Assembly (NCBI RefSeq): GCF_003268775.1
Contig: NZ_QLSU01000015.1
Coordinates: 166,386-230,385 of the forward strand
Reading direction: 5' to 3'
Source of the DNA: Paraburkholderia unamae
GTDB taxonomy: Bacteria > Pseudomonadota > Gammaproteobacteria > Burkholderiales > Burkholderiaceae
Length of the DNA stretch: 64,000 nt
Translations under genes and position numbers: made by a program
Notes under the pieces: generated by a model
The model's input: the letters and a program-made list of their open reading frames with translations, nothing else
Database searches by the model: none
What the model was told of the DNA's origin: nothing
Part shown: piece by piece, positions 53,473 to 63,000 of the stretch
How the letters are laid out: each line of letters begins with the position of its first letter
Numbering within the stretch: position 1 is the stretch's first letter

Positions 53473-54690
53473 ATGTCAGACATCGTTTCCACAAAGGCGA
53501 GGGAAGGTTCCGTAGTGTTGACGCTGATGCCTATCATGGCTGCCGTACTCGTCGGCTTCGTGATAATCGGTGTCGCGCTCCCGGTGCTACCCTTGCACGT
53601 CCATAACGACCTCGGGTTCGATACCTTTGTCGTCGGGCTCGTTGCGGGCGCACAGTTCGCCGCGTCACTGGTCTCCCGCATCTGGGCAGGTTCCTGGTCC
53701 GACCGTCATGGTGCGAAACAGGGTGTTGTGACAGGACTGATTGGCGCGGTAGTGGCAGGATTGCTCTATCTGCTGTCGCTTGCGTTCGTAAAGGTACCCG
53801 TTCTCTCCGTCGCGAATCTGCTGATTGCGCGCGCTGTTCTCGGAGGAGCGGAGAGTTTCATCATCACCGGAGCGGTCGCCTGGGGACTCCGGCTTGTTGA
53901 CAGGGAGCACGCCGGTAAGGTCATCGCCTGGGTCGGCACGGCGATGTTCGCATCGATGGCCCTTGGAGGTCCTGTTGGCTCCGTTCTTTATGCATCGGTC
54001 GGTTTTATTGCCGTCGCTTTGATCACGACTGTTCTGCCACTCGTCGTTTTGTTGTACCTCACCCGGGTGCCATCAGTCGCACCGCATCCCCATGGGGATC
54101 GTTCGTCGCTGAAGGCAGTCATGAGCGCTGTATGGCTGCCAGGCGTTGGCGCCGCACTCGCGAGTATCGGCTACTGCGCGATTCTCGCATTCAGTTCGCT
54201 GCTCTACAGCGACATGCACTGGCATCCGGTATGGATGGCATTCACCGCATTTGGCCTCGCGCTGATGCTCGCGCGAGCGCTCGCAGGTCATCTACCGGAC
54301 CGGTTCGGTGGCGCGAAGGTCGCTCTGGTGTTTGTGGTCATCCAGGCGGTGGGCCTGATTTTGATCGGGCTTGCGAAAACGCCGCTCATTGCGTCTGCGG
54401 GGGCGGCACTTGCGGGTTTTGGCTATTCGCTCGTCTATCCGGGACTCGGAGTCGAGGTGGTAAGCGCAACGACACCGAAGAACCAGGGTCTGGCGATGGG
54501 CATCTACACGGCTTTCCTCGATGTGGCGATGGCCGTCGGCAGTCCCGCGTTAGGCTGGGTTGGCGGGCATACCGGGCTTGGGTCAGTATTCCTGGTCGGC
54601 GCCGTGGTCGTTTCATGCACGGCAGGAGTGGCAGGCGGGTTGCTTTGCAAAGGATCGTCACAGCGCGCACGCTCCAGCCTTGAGCGTTGA
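53473..54690 (+). CDS. MFS transporter (drug/metabolite efflux type)
   Basis: A 405-aa inner-membrane protein with 12 predicted helices. Helix 1 is LMPIMAAVLVGFVIIGVALP, and the loop between helices 2 and 3 has the MFS signature as RIWAGSWSDRHGAKQGVVTG. The second half repeats it as ARALAGHLPDRFGGAKVALV. No signal peptide is needed. The subtype looks like arabinose/multidrug efflux (YfcJ/YhhS-like). It is the last gene of the cupin-CMD-SDR-tautomerase operon, starting 11 bases after the tautomerase, so it may export that pathway's product or bring in its substrate. Confidence 0.92.
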   Translation: MSDIVSTKAREGSVVLTLMPIMAAVLVGFVIIGVALPVLPLHVHNDLGFDTFVVGLVAGAQFAASLVSRIWAGSWSDRHGAKQGVVTGLIGAVVAGLLYLLSLAFVKVPVLSVANLLIARAVLGGAESFIITGAVAWGLRLVDREHAGKVIAWVGTAMFASMALGGPVGSVLYASVGFIAVALITTVLPLVVLLYLTRVPSVAPHPHGDRSSLKAVMSAVWLPGVGAALASIGYCAILAFSSLLYSDMHWHPVWMAFTAFGLALMLARALAGHLPDRFGGAKVALVFVVIQAVGLILIGLAKTPLIASAGAALAGFGYSLVYPGLGVEVVSATTPKNQGLAMGIYTAFLDVAMAVGSPALGWVGGHTGLGSVFLVGAVVVSCTAGVAGGLLCKGSSQRARSSLER

Positions 54691-55155
54691 AATTCACCCA
54701 TCTCTGAGCAGTCGTCCCAGTGCTAAAAGTCGCTGCACCACGAGTGTGTATGCTCGCGCGGTCCTTCAGCGAACGGCAATTCACCATGAGCAACGCTGTC
54801 GAAACTTCGCCCGATCGAAAAATGGGGGGTAAGCGCATCAACCGCGCCGCTGAGACTGGCTGCTTTCGCTCACAAAGCAGCCAGTCCAGGTGCATTGATG
54901 GCATTGGCCGCTTCGGGTCGTGAGGACCCGTTCGACGGCAGCGAGAGCGGACATTTGTGGTCGCGCAGGTGTGAACGGCAGTCAACCTGCCTGTAGCCGA
55001 CGCACCGCTGCCTTTCTGCGAAGGTCCGCTTAGGCCGACAACTTGCCCTCCGGCGACTGTATCGAATGCCCCGCCCCACCATCAACGCCGCGCCTGACAT
55101 TCACGCATGAAGAACCTGGTCGCTATGCGTCAAGCCATATTAGACGTTCAAAGAA
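54691..55155. other. Region after MFS gene, no gene seen
   Basis: About 465 bases. No intact gene, terminator or repeat is convincing. Short frames lack ribosome sites. The 3' third leads into the minus-strand 90-aa gene's 3' end. Confidence 0.35.
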
Positions 55156-55428
55156 TTATCGACAGCTATTTATGGTATCTGAAATTCCACTCCAAATTTC
55201 TCCAACCGGAACTATCCAACTCTTTTCAAGTACGGTGTACTGCAACTGGCCGCCTTCCGGATTGAAATTAAACTGTAGCTTGACGGCCCACCCAACCCCA
55301 CTCGTAGATGCCGTGCCGGTATTTCCCTCCGCTGGATCATAAATGGTCCCATGATCCCGCTTCGATTTTGTTTTCAGACATGAGAAGATTTCAGGCGTAA
55401 CCCCGTTGTATGTTTTGCTGTCGCTCAT
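55156..55428 (-). CDS. Hypothetical 90-aa protein sharing N-domain with the 220-aa protein
   Basis: The start MSDSKTYNGVTPEIFSCLKT at 55428 has AGGAG about 7 bases upstream; the ATG at 55512 is rejected. No signal peptide or membrane helix. The layout (NGVTPE motif at the start, then FNFNPEGGQLQYTVLEKSW and VGEIWSGISDTIN at the end) matches the first 85 residues of the 220-aa protein at 56390 (EGVTPE, YRYEPESGILVITPSE, then a C-terminal helix). The two genes are divergent and separated by about 960 A/T-rich bases. I do not recognise the domain. It could be a stand-alone partner, inhibitor or regulator of the larger pair. The lower GC of this gene suggests horizontal origin. Confidence 0.65.
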   Translation of the reverse strand: MSDSKTYNGVTPEIFSCLKTKSKRDHGTIYDPAEGNTGTASTSGVGWAVKLQFNFNPEGGQLQYTVLEKSWIVPVGEIWSGISDTINSCR

Positions 55429-55778
55429 TGCCCTCTCCTTGTGTTGATTCTCAATGAAGTCACTGAAAACCTCCGTGGAGTTATCACTTTCATTCAGAAA
55501 CATTTCTGGCAAGCAAAGCTAGAGAAGTCCGCTTCTTCGATGAAAATCTAGGTACAAACATACGGAAGCGCAAGAGAATTTTCGAGCTGCTTTTGCATCA
55601 CGACTGATCCGGTCCACACTCGCTCTGGTTTACCCCATAACCACTCCTATGTGATTAGGTATGCGAACTTCTCTCAGAATCTTACCCCTTGAAAGAAGGC
55701 GTTGCGGTTCAAATCTGTCAGCGCCTCGCATCTCGGCAAAAAGAGGCTCATGACGCGACACAGAGCAGTCTGCCTTCC

Positions 55779-55808
55779 GTCGACTGGCGTCGACTGGCGT
55801 CGACTAGC
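55779..55808. repeat. Three 10-bp direct repeats (GTCGACTGGC)
   Basis: Tandem GTCGACTGGC at 55779-55788 and 55789-55798, and GTCGACTAGC at 55799-55808 (one mismatch). Each contains a SalI-like GTCGAC palindrome. It lies in the spacer upstream of the 220-aa gene and could be iterated regulator binding sites. Confidence 0.75.
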
Positions 55809-56334
55809 GTGGCGTAGAACTGGACGTGCGGTCGAGACAGCAGCAGCTACAGACTGGGTCAAAGCGGCTCCACAAGTGTTCCGTGTTCGAAGTTTTCCCG
55901 CAAGGCCCCCAGTGACCTGAGACGCTTAGATTTCATAAAAATGTAGCATCCGTGGAGATATTTTTATCGAATATTTGAGCGTTCTTATGCGCGCCGCGTA
56001 AAAGACATTAAAACGCATTACACGAATGATAATTAACCGACAGCGATCGGGGGCTCTCGAAAAAAAATCTACATCTAGCCGGATCTGTACTCTATAAAGA
56101 ATCCAGCAGGCACAACGACAGGGAAGAATGCATTCCAGATAATAAATGCAGGATTACTAATATTAAATTTCTTTTTAGCTTACCACCTTCACCCAGCATT
56201 TTCTCGCGATAGCGGCGACTCCGGTTTTCCGGAGCCCCGGCTCGCCGCGCGCGTGAGAGAAGTACACAAACCTGGCTGGAACGCTCGGCAGTCGCGGCTG
56301 GGACGACTGAGAGCCATCGATTTCACAACCCTTG

Positions 56335-56365
56335 GTGCAGCGACATACCCGATATGTCGTTGTAC
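56335..56365 (+). promoter_or_regulatory. Stem-loop 24 bases before the 220-aa gene
   Basis: CGACATA (56341-56347), loop CCCGA, TATGTCG (56353-56359) pair perfectly. Outward extension gives 13 base pairs as RNA (two G-U), spanning 56335-56365. The ribosome site (GGAGAG) follows about 10 bases later and the ATG is at 56390. It may be a dyad operator or a 5'-UTR structure that controls translation. Confidence 0.65.
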
Positions 56366-56389
56366 ACCTCACGCACGGAGAGTACAGCA

Positions 56390-57052
56390 ATGGAAAGCAT
56401 CAAGTTGGAAGGGGTGACCCCTGAGCAGATGGCCCATGTCGCCCGGTATCTCGAGCGCAGCGGCGTCAAAGGCTTCTCCGGAAACGCCGGCGCGCTGGCC
56501 GGCGACTGTTTCAAGGCCGACTACCGTTACGAGCCTGAGTCCGGAATCCTGGTGATTACGCCTTCGGAGTTGCCGCACGCCTTTCGCAAGGCTCCCGCCG
56601 GGGTGGCGGCACCCGCCTTCGCAGGCCTCGTGCGCAACGTCCTGACCGGGCGACCGAGCAAGTATGGCGTGTACGACTATGTCTACCCCACGATCGACAA
56701 CCAGTCCGGCGGCACGCTGACCTACTCCACCAGCGATCCCAGCAACGGAACCATCGAAATCAAGAAGAACAAGATCGAGAGCGGCAGCAGCGTGGAGGCG
56801 TTCGAGGCCGACAGCACCAAGCTCTCGGGCACGGGCGTCGGAGGCACGTGCACGTACACGCTCGCTGACGGCCAGACCACGCTCGTCATTACGTACTTCC
56901 TCAACACGAAATTCACCCATACGTTCACGGTCGGACTGAGCGGCGGCAACGCCGCGCGCTACACGGCCACGGCGACCAACACCGACCCGAGCGTGGACGG
57001 CTACACCTATCTCAACCCGACGGTTACGTTAGCCAAGGTGACGAATGTCTAA
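56390..57052 (+). CDS. 220-aa two-domain protein, possible beta-sandwich partner of the giant protein
   Basis: The start MESIKLEGVTPEQMAHVARY at 56390 has GGAGAG about 8 bases upstream. No signal peptide. Residues 1-90 form a domain shared with the 90-aa protein (GVTPE, YRYEPESGILVITPSE, then a helix). Residues about 100-220 are a beta-rich domain (YVYPTIDNQSGGTLTYSTSD, IEIKKNKIESGSSVEAFEAD, TCTYTLADGQTTLVITYFLN). It resembles small fungal/bacterial beta-sandwich proteins such as aegerolysins, which bind membrane lipids and act with a larger partner. That is a pattern impression, not a search. The stop overlaps the start of the 2262-aa gene by 8 bases, so the two are translated together. Confidence 0.7.
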   Translation: MESIKLEGVTPEQMAHVARYLERSGVKGFSGNAGALAGDCFKADYRYEPESGILVITPSELPHAFRKAPAGVAAPAFAGLVRNVLTGRPSKYGVYDYVYPTIDNQSGGTLTYSTSDPSNGTIEIKKNKIESGSSVEAFEADSTKLSGTGVGGTCTYTLADGQTTLVITYFLNTKFTHTFTVGLSGGNAARYTATATNTDPSVDGYTYLNPTVTLAKVTNV

Positions 57053-60000
57053 CTACGAGAGCGGGCCATCCAGCGATGCATGGGGCGTTACGCTCACCGC
57101 CCCGCAACTGGTCTCTCACAAAGGCATGCTGCTGTCGTTCGCACGAGCGGCGGCGGCCCCGAACGAGACCCTCTACTTTCAGGTCCTCGATCCGCAAAGC
57201 GGCGGCGGGGCGACCGGCGAAGGCGTCTGGAGCGGCTGGTATCGCTTCGCCTTCCCCGGCGCGCCCACGAGCACACCGACGGGCAAAGCCTTCCAGAAGG
57301 AGCAGCAGCCTCCCGAGTTGCGGCTGGCGGGCATGGACCTCATCACGGTGGCCACCACGGCCACGAAGCTGACTCCGGCGGACGCCCCGTTCCAGGTGAT
57401 CAGCGACGGTTCGTACCTGGTGGTGCTGCGCCCGACGGCCGCCGGCTCGCTCTACATGAACCGCCTCGTGCTACGGCACTGGACCGACGAAGTCGCAGGC
57501 ACGGCATACGCCCGATACGGCCTGGAGTGCGCCTGGGAGGTCCGCTATCAACGCAGCGGCGTGCGTGACTGGCCGCTCGACACCACGGATACGCTTTCGT
57601 CGCTCGACCTGACCGGCGCGCCGTTTCTCGAGCCGACCATCGAGTTCAGCCACGTTCGCGGTGCCGCCGCCGGTTTCGATGTCGCGCGGGTGCCGACGTC
57701 CGATCCCGCCCTGTTCCGCTGGTATGTCGCCTGCGTGAGCGGCACCGGCCTCCAGCTCTGGAGCATCACCGAGACCGACGGTACCGTCGTGGACTTCTCC
57801 GAGTCCACGACCTCCTACCCGCTGCTCACGCCGAAGGTAGGCGACAAGGTGCTCCCTGCTCTGGCCACGCGAGCGCCGGCCATCGTGATGTACGCTGAGC
57901 AGGAGCCAGCCGAAAATCCCTCGGGTGCGCAGGTCGAAGTGCAACGCGCCGCGCGACTGCTGGTCGCGTTCGCCGTGTCCGGCGAGCGCCTCGGCAATGG
58001 CCTTGCGGTCGCCACTGCCGTGTACGACTTCGGCCTCGACACCAAAGGGCTCGCACCCGCGATGCCGGCGGTGCAGCCCGAACTGGTTCTCGTCGATGGC
58101 TCCATCGAAGGCGGTACGTTCAAGCCCGATACGCAGTCGAGCGCGTTCCCGACTGCGGCGCAGGCTCCGCGGGTCACGCATCTGATCGGCGGCCAGGTCG
58201 TCACCGCGCTGCTGCTCGGGCAACTGCAACCGCATACCGACCTCACGGGCCGGATGGCCGAGGACGGGCTCGTCCATCTCTATGCGGGCGGCCCGCTCGC
58301 CACCGTGAACGACGCGCTCTCCGGCTGGGGCGGGCTTGTTCCCGGCCAGCCGCGCGCGATGGTCGCGCAGTTCGACCCGCGCGTGAGCCGGCTCGAACTG
58401 GCGGTCCCGTGGAAGTACGCCGCCCCGACCGAACAGCCGTCAGGCAACGCCAGGTTCGTCGCCCGGCAAAGCGGCCCGATCATGTCAGGGTCGACCGTGC
58501 GGATCAGCGATGCAAACTGGACGACGCCGCAACCCGACCTGTGCGACGTGACCGTGACCTACCCCGCCGCCACCGGCTGGGGCAGCGAGACATGGCACGG
58601 CGTGCCGCGCAACGTGGCCACATTCTCGAGCGTGCTGAACGGCGAGGCCACCGACGACAGCGCCGACCCGGATGCACTGGACGGCTCACGCCCCTACTTC
58701 GACTTCTCCGGCACGCTTCCGCTCGCACGGGTGCCGTTGCAGATGGCGCAGCAGCAGGCGGTCGGCTTCGAGCCCGTCGCCACGTTCACGACGCCGCGCG
58801 TCACGATCCCGCTGGAAAGCGTCGCCGTCGCGCAAAGCGGCGCGCGCCTTCAGGTCACGCTGTCCTTCCGGCCGGCCACCGGCGCGCCGATCACCGCCGT
58901 GTGGCCCGACGTGCCCGCAAAGGTCGCGGGTTGGGCCGCCCTCTTTGACGGCTCGGCCGATGCAACGGTGTACCCCTATGTCGCAGGGCCAGGCACGACG
59001 ACCCTGTTCGGACTTGCCACCGACGCCTATCAGATCGATGCAGCGCTCCTGTTGCGCCCGACCGCCACGGCGCCCGACTTGAGCAACATGACGATCAAGG
59101 TGGAAGCGCCTGCCAAGGCTCCCGGCCTCACCGTCACCTTCACGCCGCCGTCCGGCGCGTTCACTATCGAGAACGTGCCGCGCGCCGTCAAGGATTTCGC
59201 CGCAACGCTTGCCGCCAATAACAAGTTCGCCGCATTGGGTCTGCTCGTCGACATCACCGGCGTAGCCGGCGACGTGCTGCCCACCGTGTCAGCGGTCGGG
59301 GCGCTCAGCTTGCGCGGCATGGCCGCCTTGTTCGACTTGCTGCTTCCCGATATCGACCTCGCCGGGTGGATGGCGCGAGTCGATACCTTCACGGCCGGCA
59401 CCCAGAAGCACATCCAGCCGAAAGGACCGATCGCCAGCCTGGTCAGGCTCGGCGCGTTCGTTTGCGTGCCCGATGCGCCCGAGGAAGGCATCCCCGCGTA
59501 CATCGAAAATCTCCAGGCGCAAGGCATCCGCGAAAAGGCGACCCGCAAGCTCAGGGACGCGGGCGCCACGGTGTCGGCCGGCGCGTGGATCCGCCAACCC
59601 GCGCCGATGTCGTGCACGTTCAATGGCACGGACAACGTCAACGTTCCGGTCGTCGCGAACAACGCCGCCCTCCCACCGGGCATCAACCTGCGGCCCCAGC
59701 CGGAATGGACGCTCGAAGCGTGGCTGCAACCGTCGAGCAGCGTGGCGCAGCGCGTCGTGACCTTCCACGACGGCGTGACGAAGCAGCCTCCCACCGTGCC
59801 GGCCCTCGACTATCGCATCGGGCTCAAAGGCCAGAACGTGGTGGAATTCGGCGCCTACACCAAGCAACCCGGTCAACCCGATTCCTCGTTCTTCCAGACC
59901 GGCACCTCGGCCAGCGTGAGTTTCCTGCCCGCCGCCTCGTTTACCTGGGAGTGCTGGATTCAACCGGATGCGACGGCCGCACCGGCCGGCGCATCAGGTG

Positions 60001-63000
60001 GCATCGTTCAGGTGCAGTTGCCGCACCAGGTGGTGCCGGCCTTCGCGATCACGCTCAACTCTGCACGCAACATCGTGCTGCGGGCGAGCGGCGATGGCTC
60101 GACGCTCCACGACTACACCAGCAAGGCGATCGTGCCGGCGGTCAATAACAGCAACCTGCCGGTGTGGACCCACGTCGCTGTGATCGGTACGCAGCCCAAG
60201 CCCAATGGTCCCTGGTCACTGGTGCTGCTCATCAACGCGATCGTCGACAGCACCTTTACCGACGTCCCGTTGCAGCAGAACCAGGGGGGCGCCTTCCTGA
60301 TCGTCGGCGCCAATACCCCGACCGACGTAAGCCTGTTCGGCCGCGTGGCCGCCTTGCGCTATTGGGGTGTCGAGCGCACGGCCGCCGAGATCAGGCGCAC
60401 GGCCTTCAGCGGCCTCACCGGCCACGAACCGGGGCTGCTCGGATGCTGGCCGATGACGGGGATGCACTCCGGCGGGCCGACCGGCAACTACCTGGTCAAC
60501 ATCGCAGCAGTCAGCGGCGCGGACTGGAACGCCGACTACTACAAGTGGACACAGCCCGTTGAGGTGGTGGCCGACGACTATTTCCTCTCGCTCGTCGCGA
60601 GCATCGCCGGCCTGCCCGCCGTGGAAGTCCACGCGGCCTTGCCCAACGACCGCTGGAACCACTTCGCGCTGGTCTACCAGGCCGGCGGCGCGCTGAACCT
60701 GAATCCGGCGACACGCTTTAACGCCGGCCGCTACGACTGGGCGCGCTGTCCGGGCGGCGATCTGAATCCGGGATCGTCGTTCGCCCTCGACGCGTGGGTC
60801 CAGTTGCCCGCCGCCACGGCGCAGAATGCGACCATCGTTGCCCACTGGGCATGGGACCAGTCGCCCGCCGACCAGTGCTACCAGCTCGCCGTGGACGCCA
60901 AAGGCAATCTGACGTTCACCGTGAAGATGATCGACACCGACCTCGGCGCGACCAAAACCGATACCGTGACGAGTGCGCAGATCAACCTGGCCGACGGCGC
61001 AGTCCGGCACGTGGCCGCCGTCTTCAGCGGGGTTTCAGCCACACGGCAAGACGGTTCGACGGCCTCGTACACGATGACCCTCTACGCCGGCGGCAAACCG
61101 ATCGGCACGAAGACGGGGACCGTGAAGACCAGCGTGCTTCAGCTCGCCACGTCGCAGACCGACGTGCTCATTGGCCGGACCAACCTCGCACCAGACGGTG
61201 CCGACCAACCGGTCGAGTCGTACGGCCTGTTTCGCGGCACGCTCGGGCGGCTGCGCTACTGGAGCGCGGCCGCGAGCGTCGCTAACCTGTTTCCCGAACT
61301 CCAGCCGACGCGGCTCGCCTTCGGGCCGCCTGCGGGCCTCGCTGCCGAGTGGGCGTTGCGCGACGGCGAGGGCGTGGTCGCGGCCGACACGATTGGCAAC
61401 AGCGATGCGGTGCTGACGTCGTCGGCATGCTGGACGAATCTCAACGACACCTCGACCCTGCACTTTGTCGCCAACGGCGCACCGGTCGTCAGTATCGAGC
61501 CCTACGCGGGGACGCTCACGCCCGCCACGAACTCGCAGTTCACCCTTGGCAAACCGCTCGAGAGCGGCGTGAATGGGCTCGTGGGCCGGCTCGGCTCGCT
61601 GAGCCTGTGGGGCGTCGCCCGCGACCTCGCGACCATACGCGGGCAACAGTACACGCCGCGTGCGGGCGACGAGCCCGGCCTGCTCGCATTCTGGAATTTC
61701 AGCAACGGCGGCATCGACCAGACCGGCGGCGGCAATGACCCTGTTCCGGCGATCGGCGCTGGCCGTCTGCTGCCCGGTGATCTTCCCGTCAGCAACGAAG
61801 GGGCGCTGATCCAGAACGTGTATGGCGGCGCGCTCACCTACCTCTGCGCGTCGACGCCCGGACGCGTCGCGGCGGGTTCCTACGCGGTCGCCACCGCCGC
61901 CGGCACACGCCAGGGCAAGGCGATACTCGAACGCGCCTATGTGCTCGACCCCAACGCCGCCCCCGAACGGCCGATCGAGCTGGGGCTGCTCGACCTGATC
62001 TACGTCGGCCAGGTGCAGACCGACCCGACGCTGATCGGCTACATCGAGGGAGCGCCACCGGTGCCGAGCGAGAACCTGTCGCGCCCGTACTACCTGTCGC
62101 AAACCAGCACCCTCTACACCGCCTACAACGGCACATCATCCGTCACGCTCACCCAGCAGAGCAGCCAGAAGATCGCGTACAGCTCGAGCACGACAACGAC
62201 CGTCGACATCGACTTCAAGGCCGCGATTGGTCTGTTCGGCATCGAGAGCCGCGCCGACTGGAGCATCCTGCTCATCAACAAGCAGGCCTATGACCTGAAA
62301 TCCACCGTGCAGGCGGTGGCCGCGACCAAGGCGACGTATGGCGATACCCAGGGCACCGACCTTTCGGGAGAGTGGACGTCGGTCCAGAAAGATATGGTCG
62401 CGGTCAAGGGTGACTGGGAGACGTTCCAGGGCGATGCAAAGCGCTATCTGAATCCGCAGGTGGGCAGGCGCTTCGTGCCGGCGAATCTCGGCTACGCGCT
62501 CGTCGAATCGCTCGTCGCCGACCTGTTCGCCATGGTCTACCACGCCAGCGGCGCGGCTGTCGGAACGCTAATCGTGCCCAACCTGGCCATTCCGCCCGAC
62601 CGCAACTTGCTGCTGTTTCCGATGAACCCGCGTTACACGAAGAACGGCTCGCTCGACGGCAAGGTCGGACTGGTCGACGACCCTTCGACCGGCAACGCCG
62701 GTGCCCCCCACCGCAGTTACTTCCAGCCAACCGAGGCTTATGCGCTCGCCGCGTCTCTTGAGGCGCAGAACGAACGTCGGCAAGCCTATGCCGCTCAGTT
62801 CGACTGGAAAGGACGCGACCAGGGCGGCAACGCGAGCCTGAACGACGCCAAGGCGAACCTGCCGGTTGACTTCGACAGCGAACCGGGCGGCGGCAATCAG
62901 GGCAGCTTGCCCGTCACGGGCATTGCCAACCGCTACGTCTGGAGCGCCGACAAGGGGTTGCATACGGAGTCGCAGAGCTTCGCGAGCGTGTCGTCGCGCA

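Larger units (their letters stand above)
55429..56389. promoter_or_regulatory. AT-rich divergent spacer with repeat and hairpin
   Basis: About 960 bases between the 90-aa and 220-aa genes without a supportable gene; several patches (55930-56180) are much richer in A/T than the rest of the window. It must carry the promoters for both directions. It contains a triple 10-bp repeat (55779-55808) and a strong stem-loop just before the 220-aa gene. No clear -35/-10 pair was fixed by eye. Confidence 0.55.

Noticed and set aside
55690..55730. A GGTTCAAATC-like stretch reminiscent of a tRNA T-arm
   Set aside because: No matching acceptor, D or anticodon stem could be built around it.
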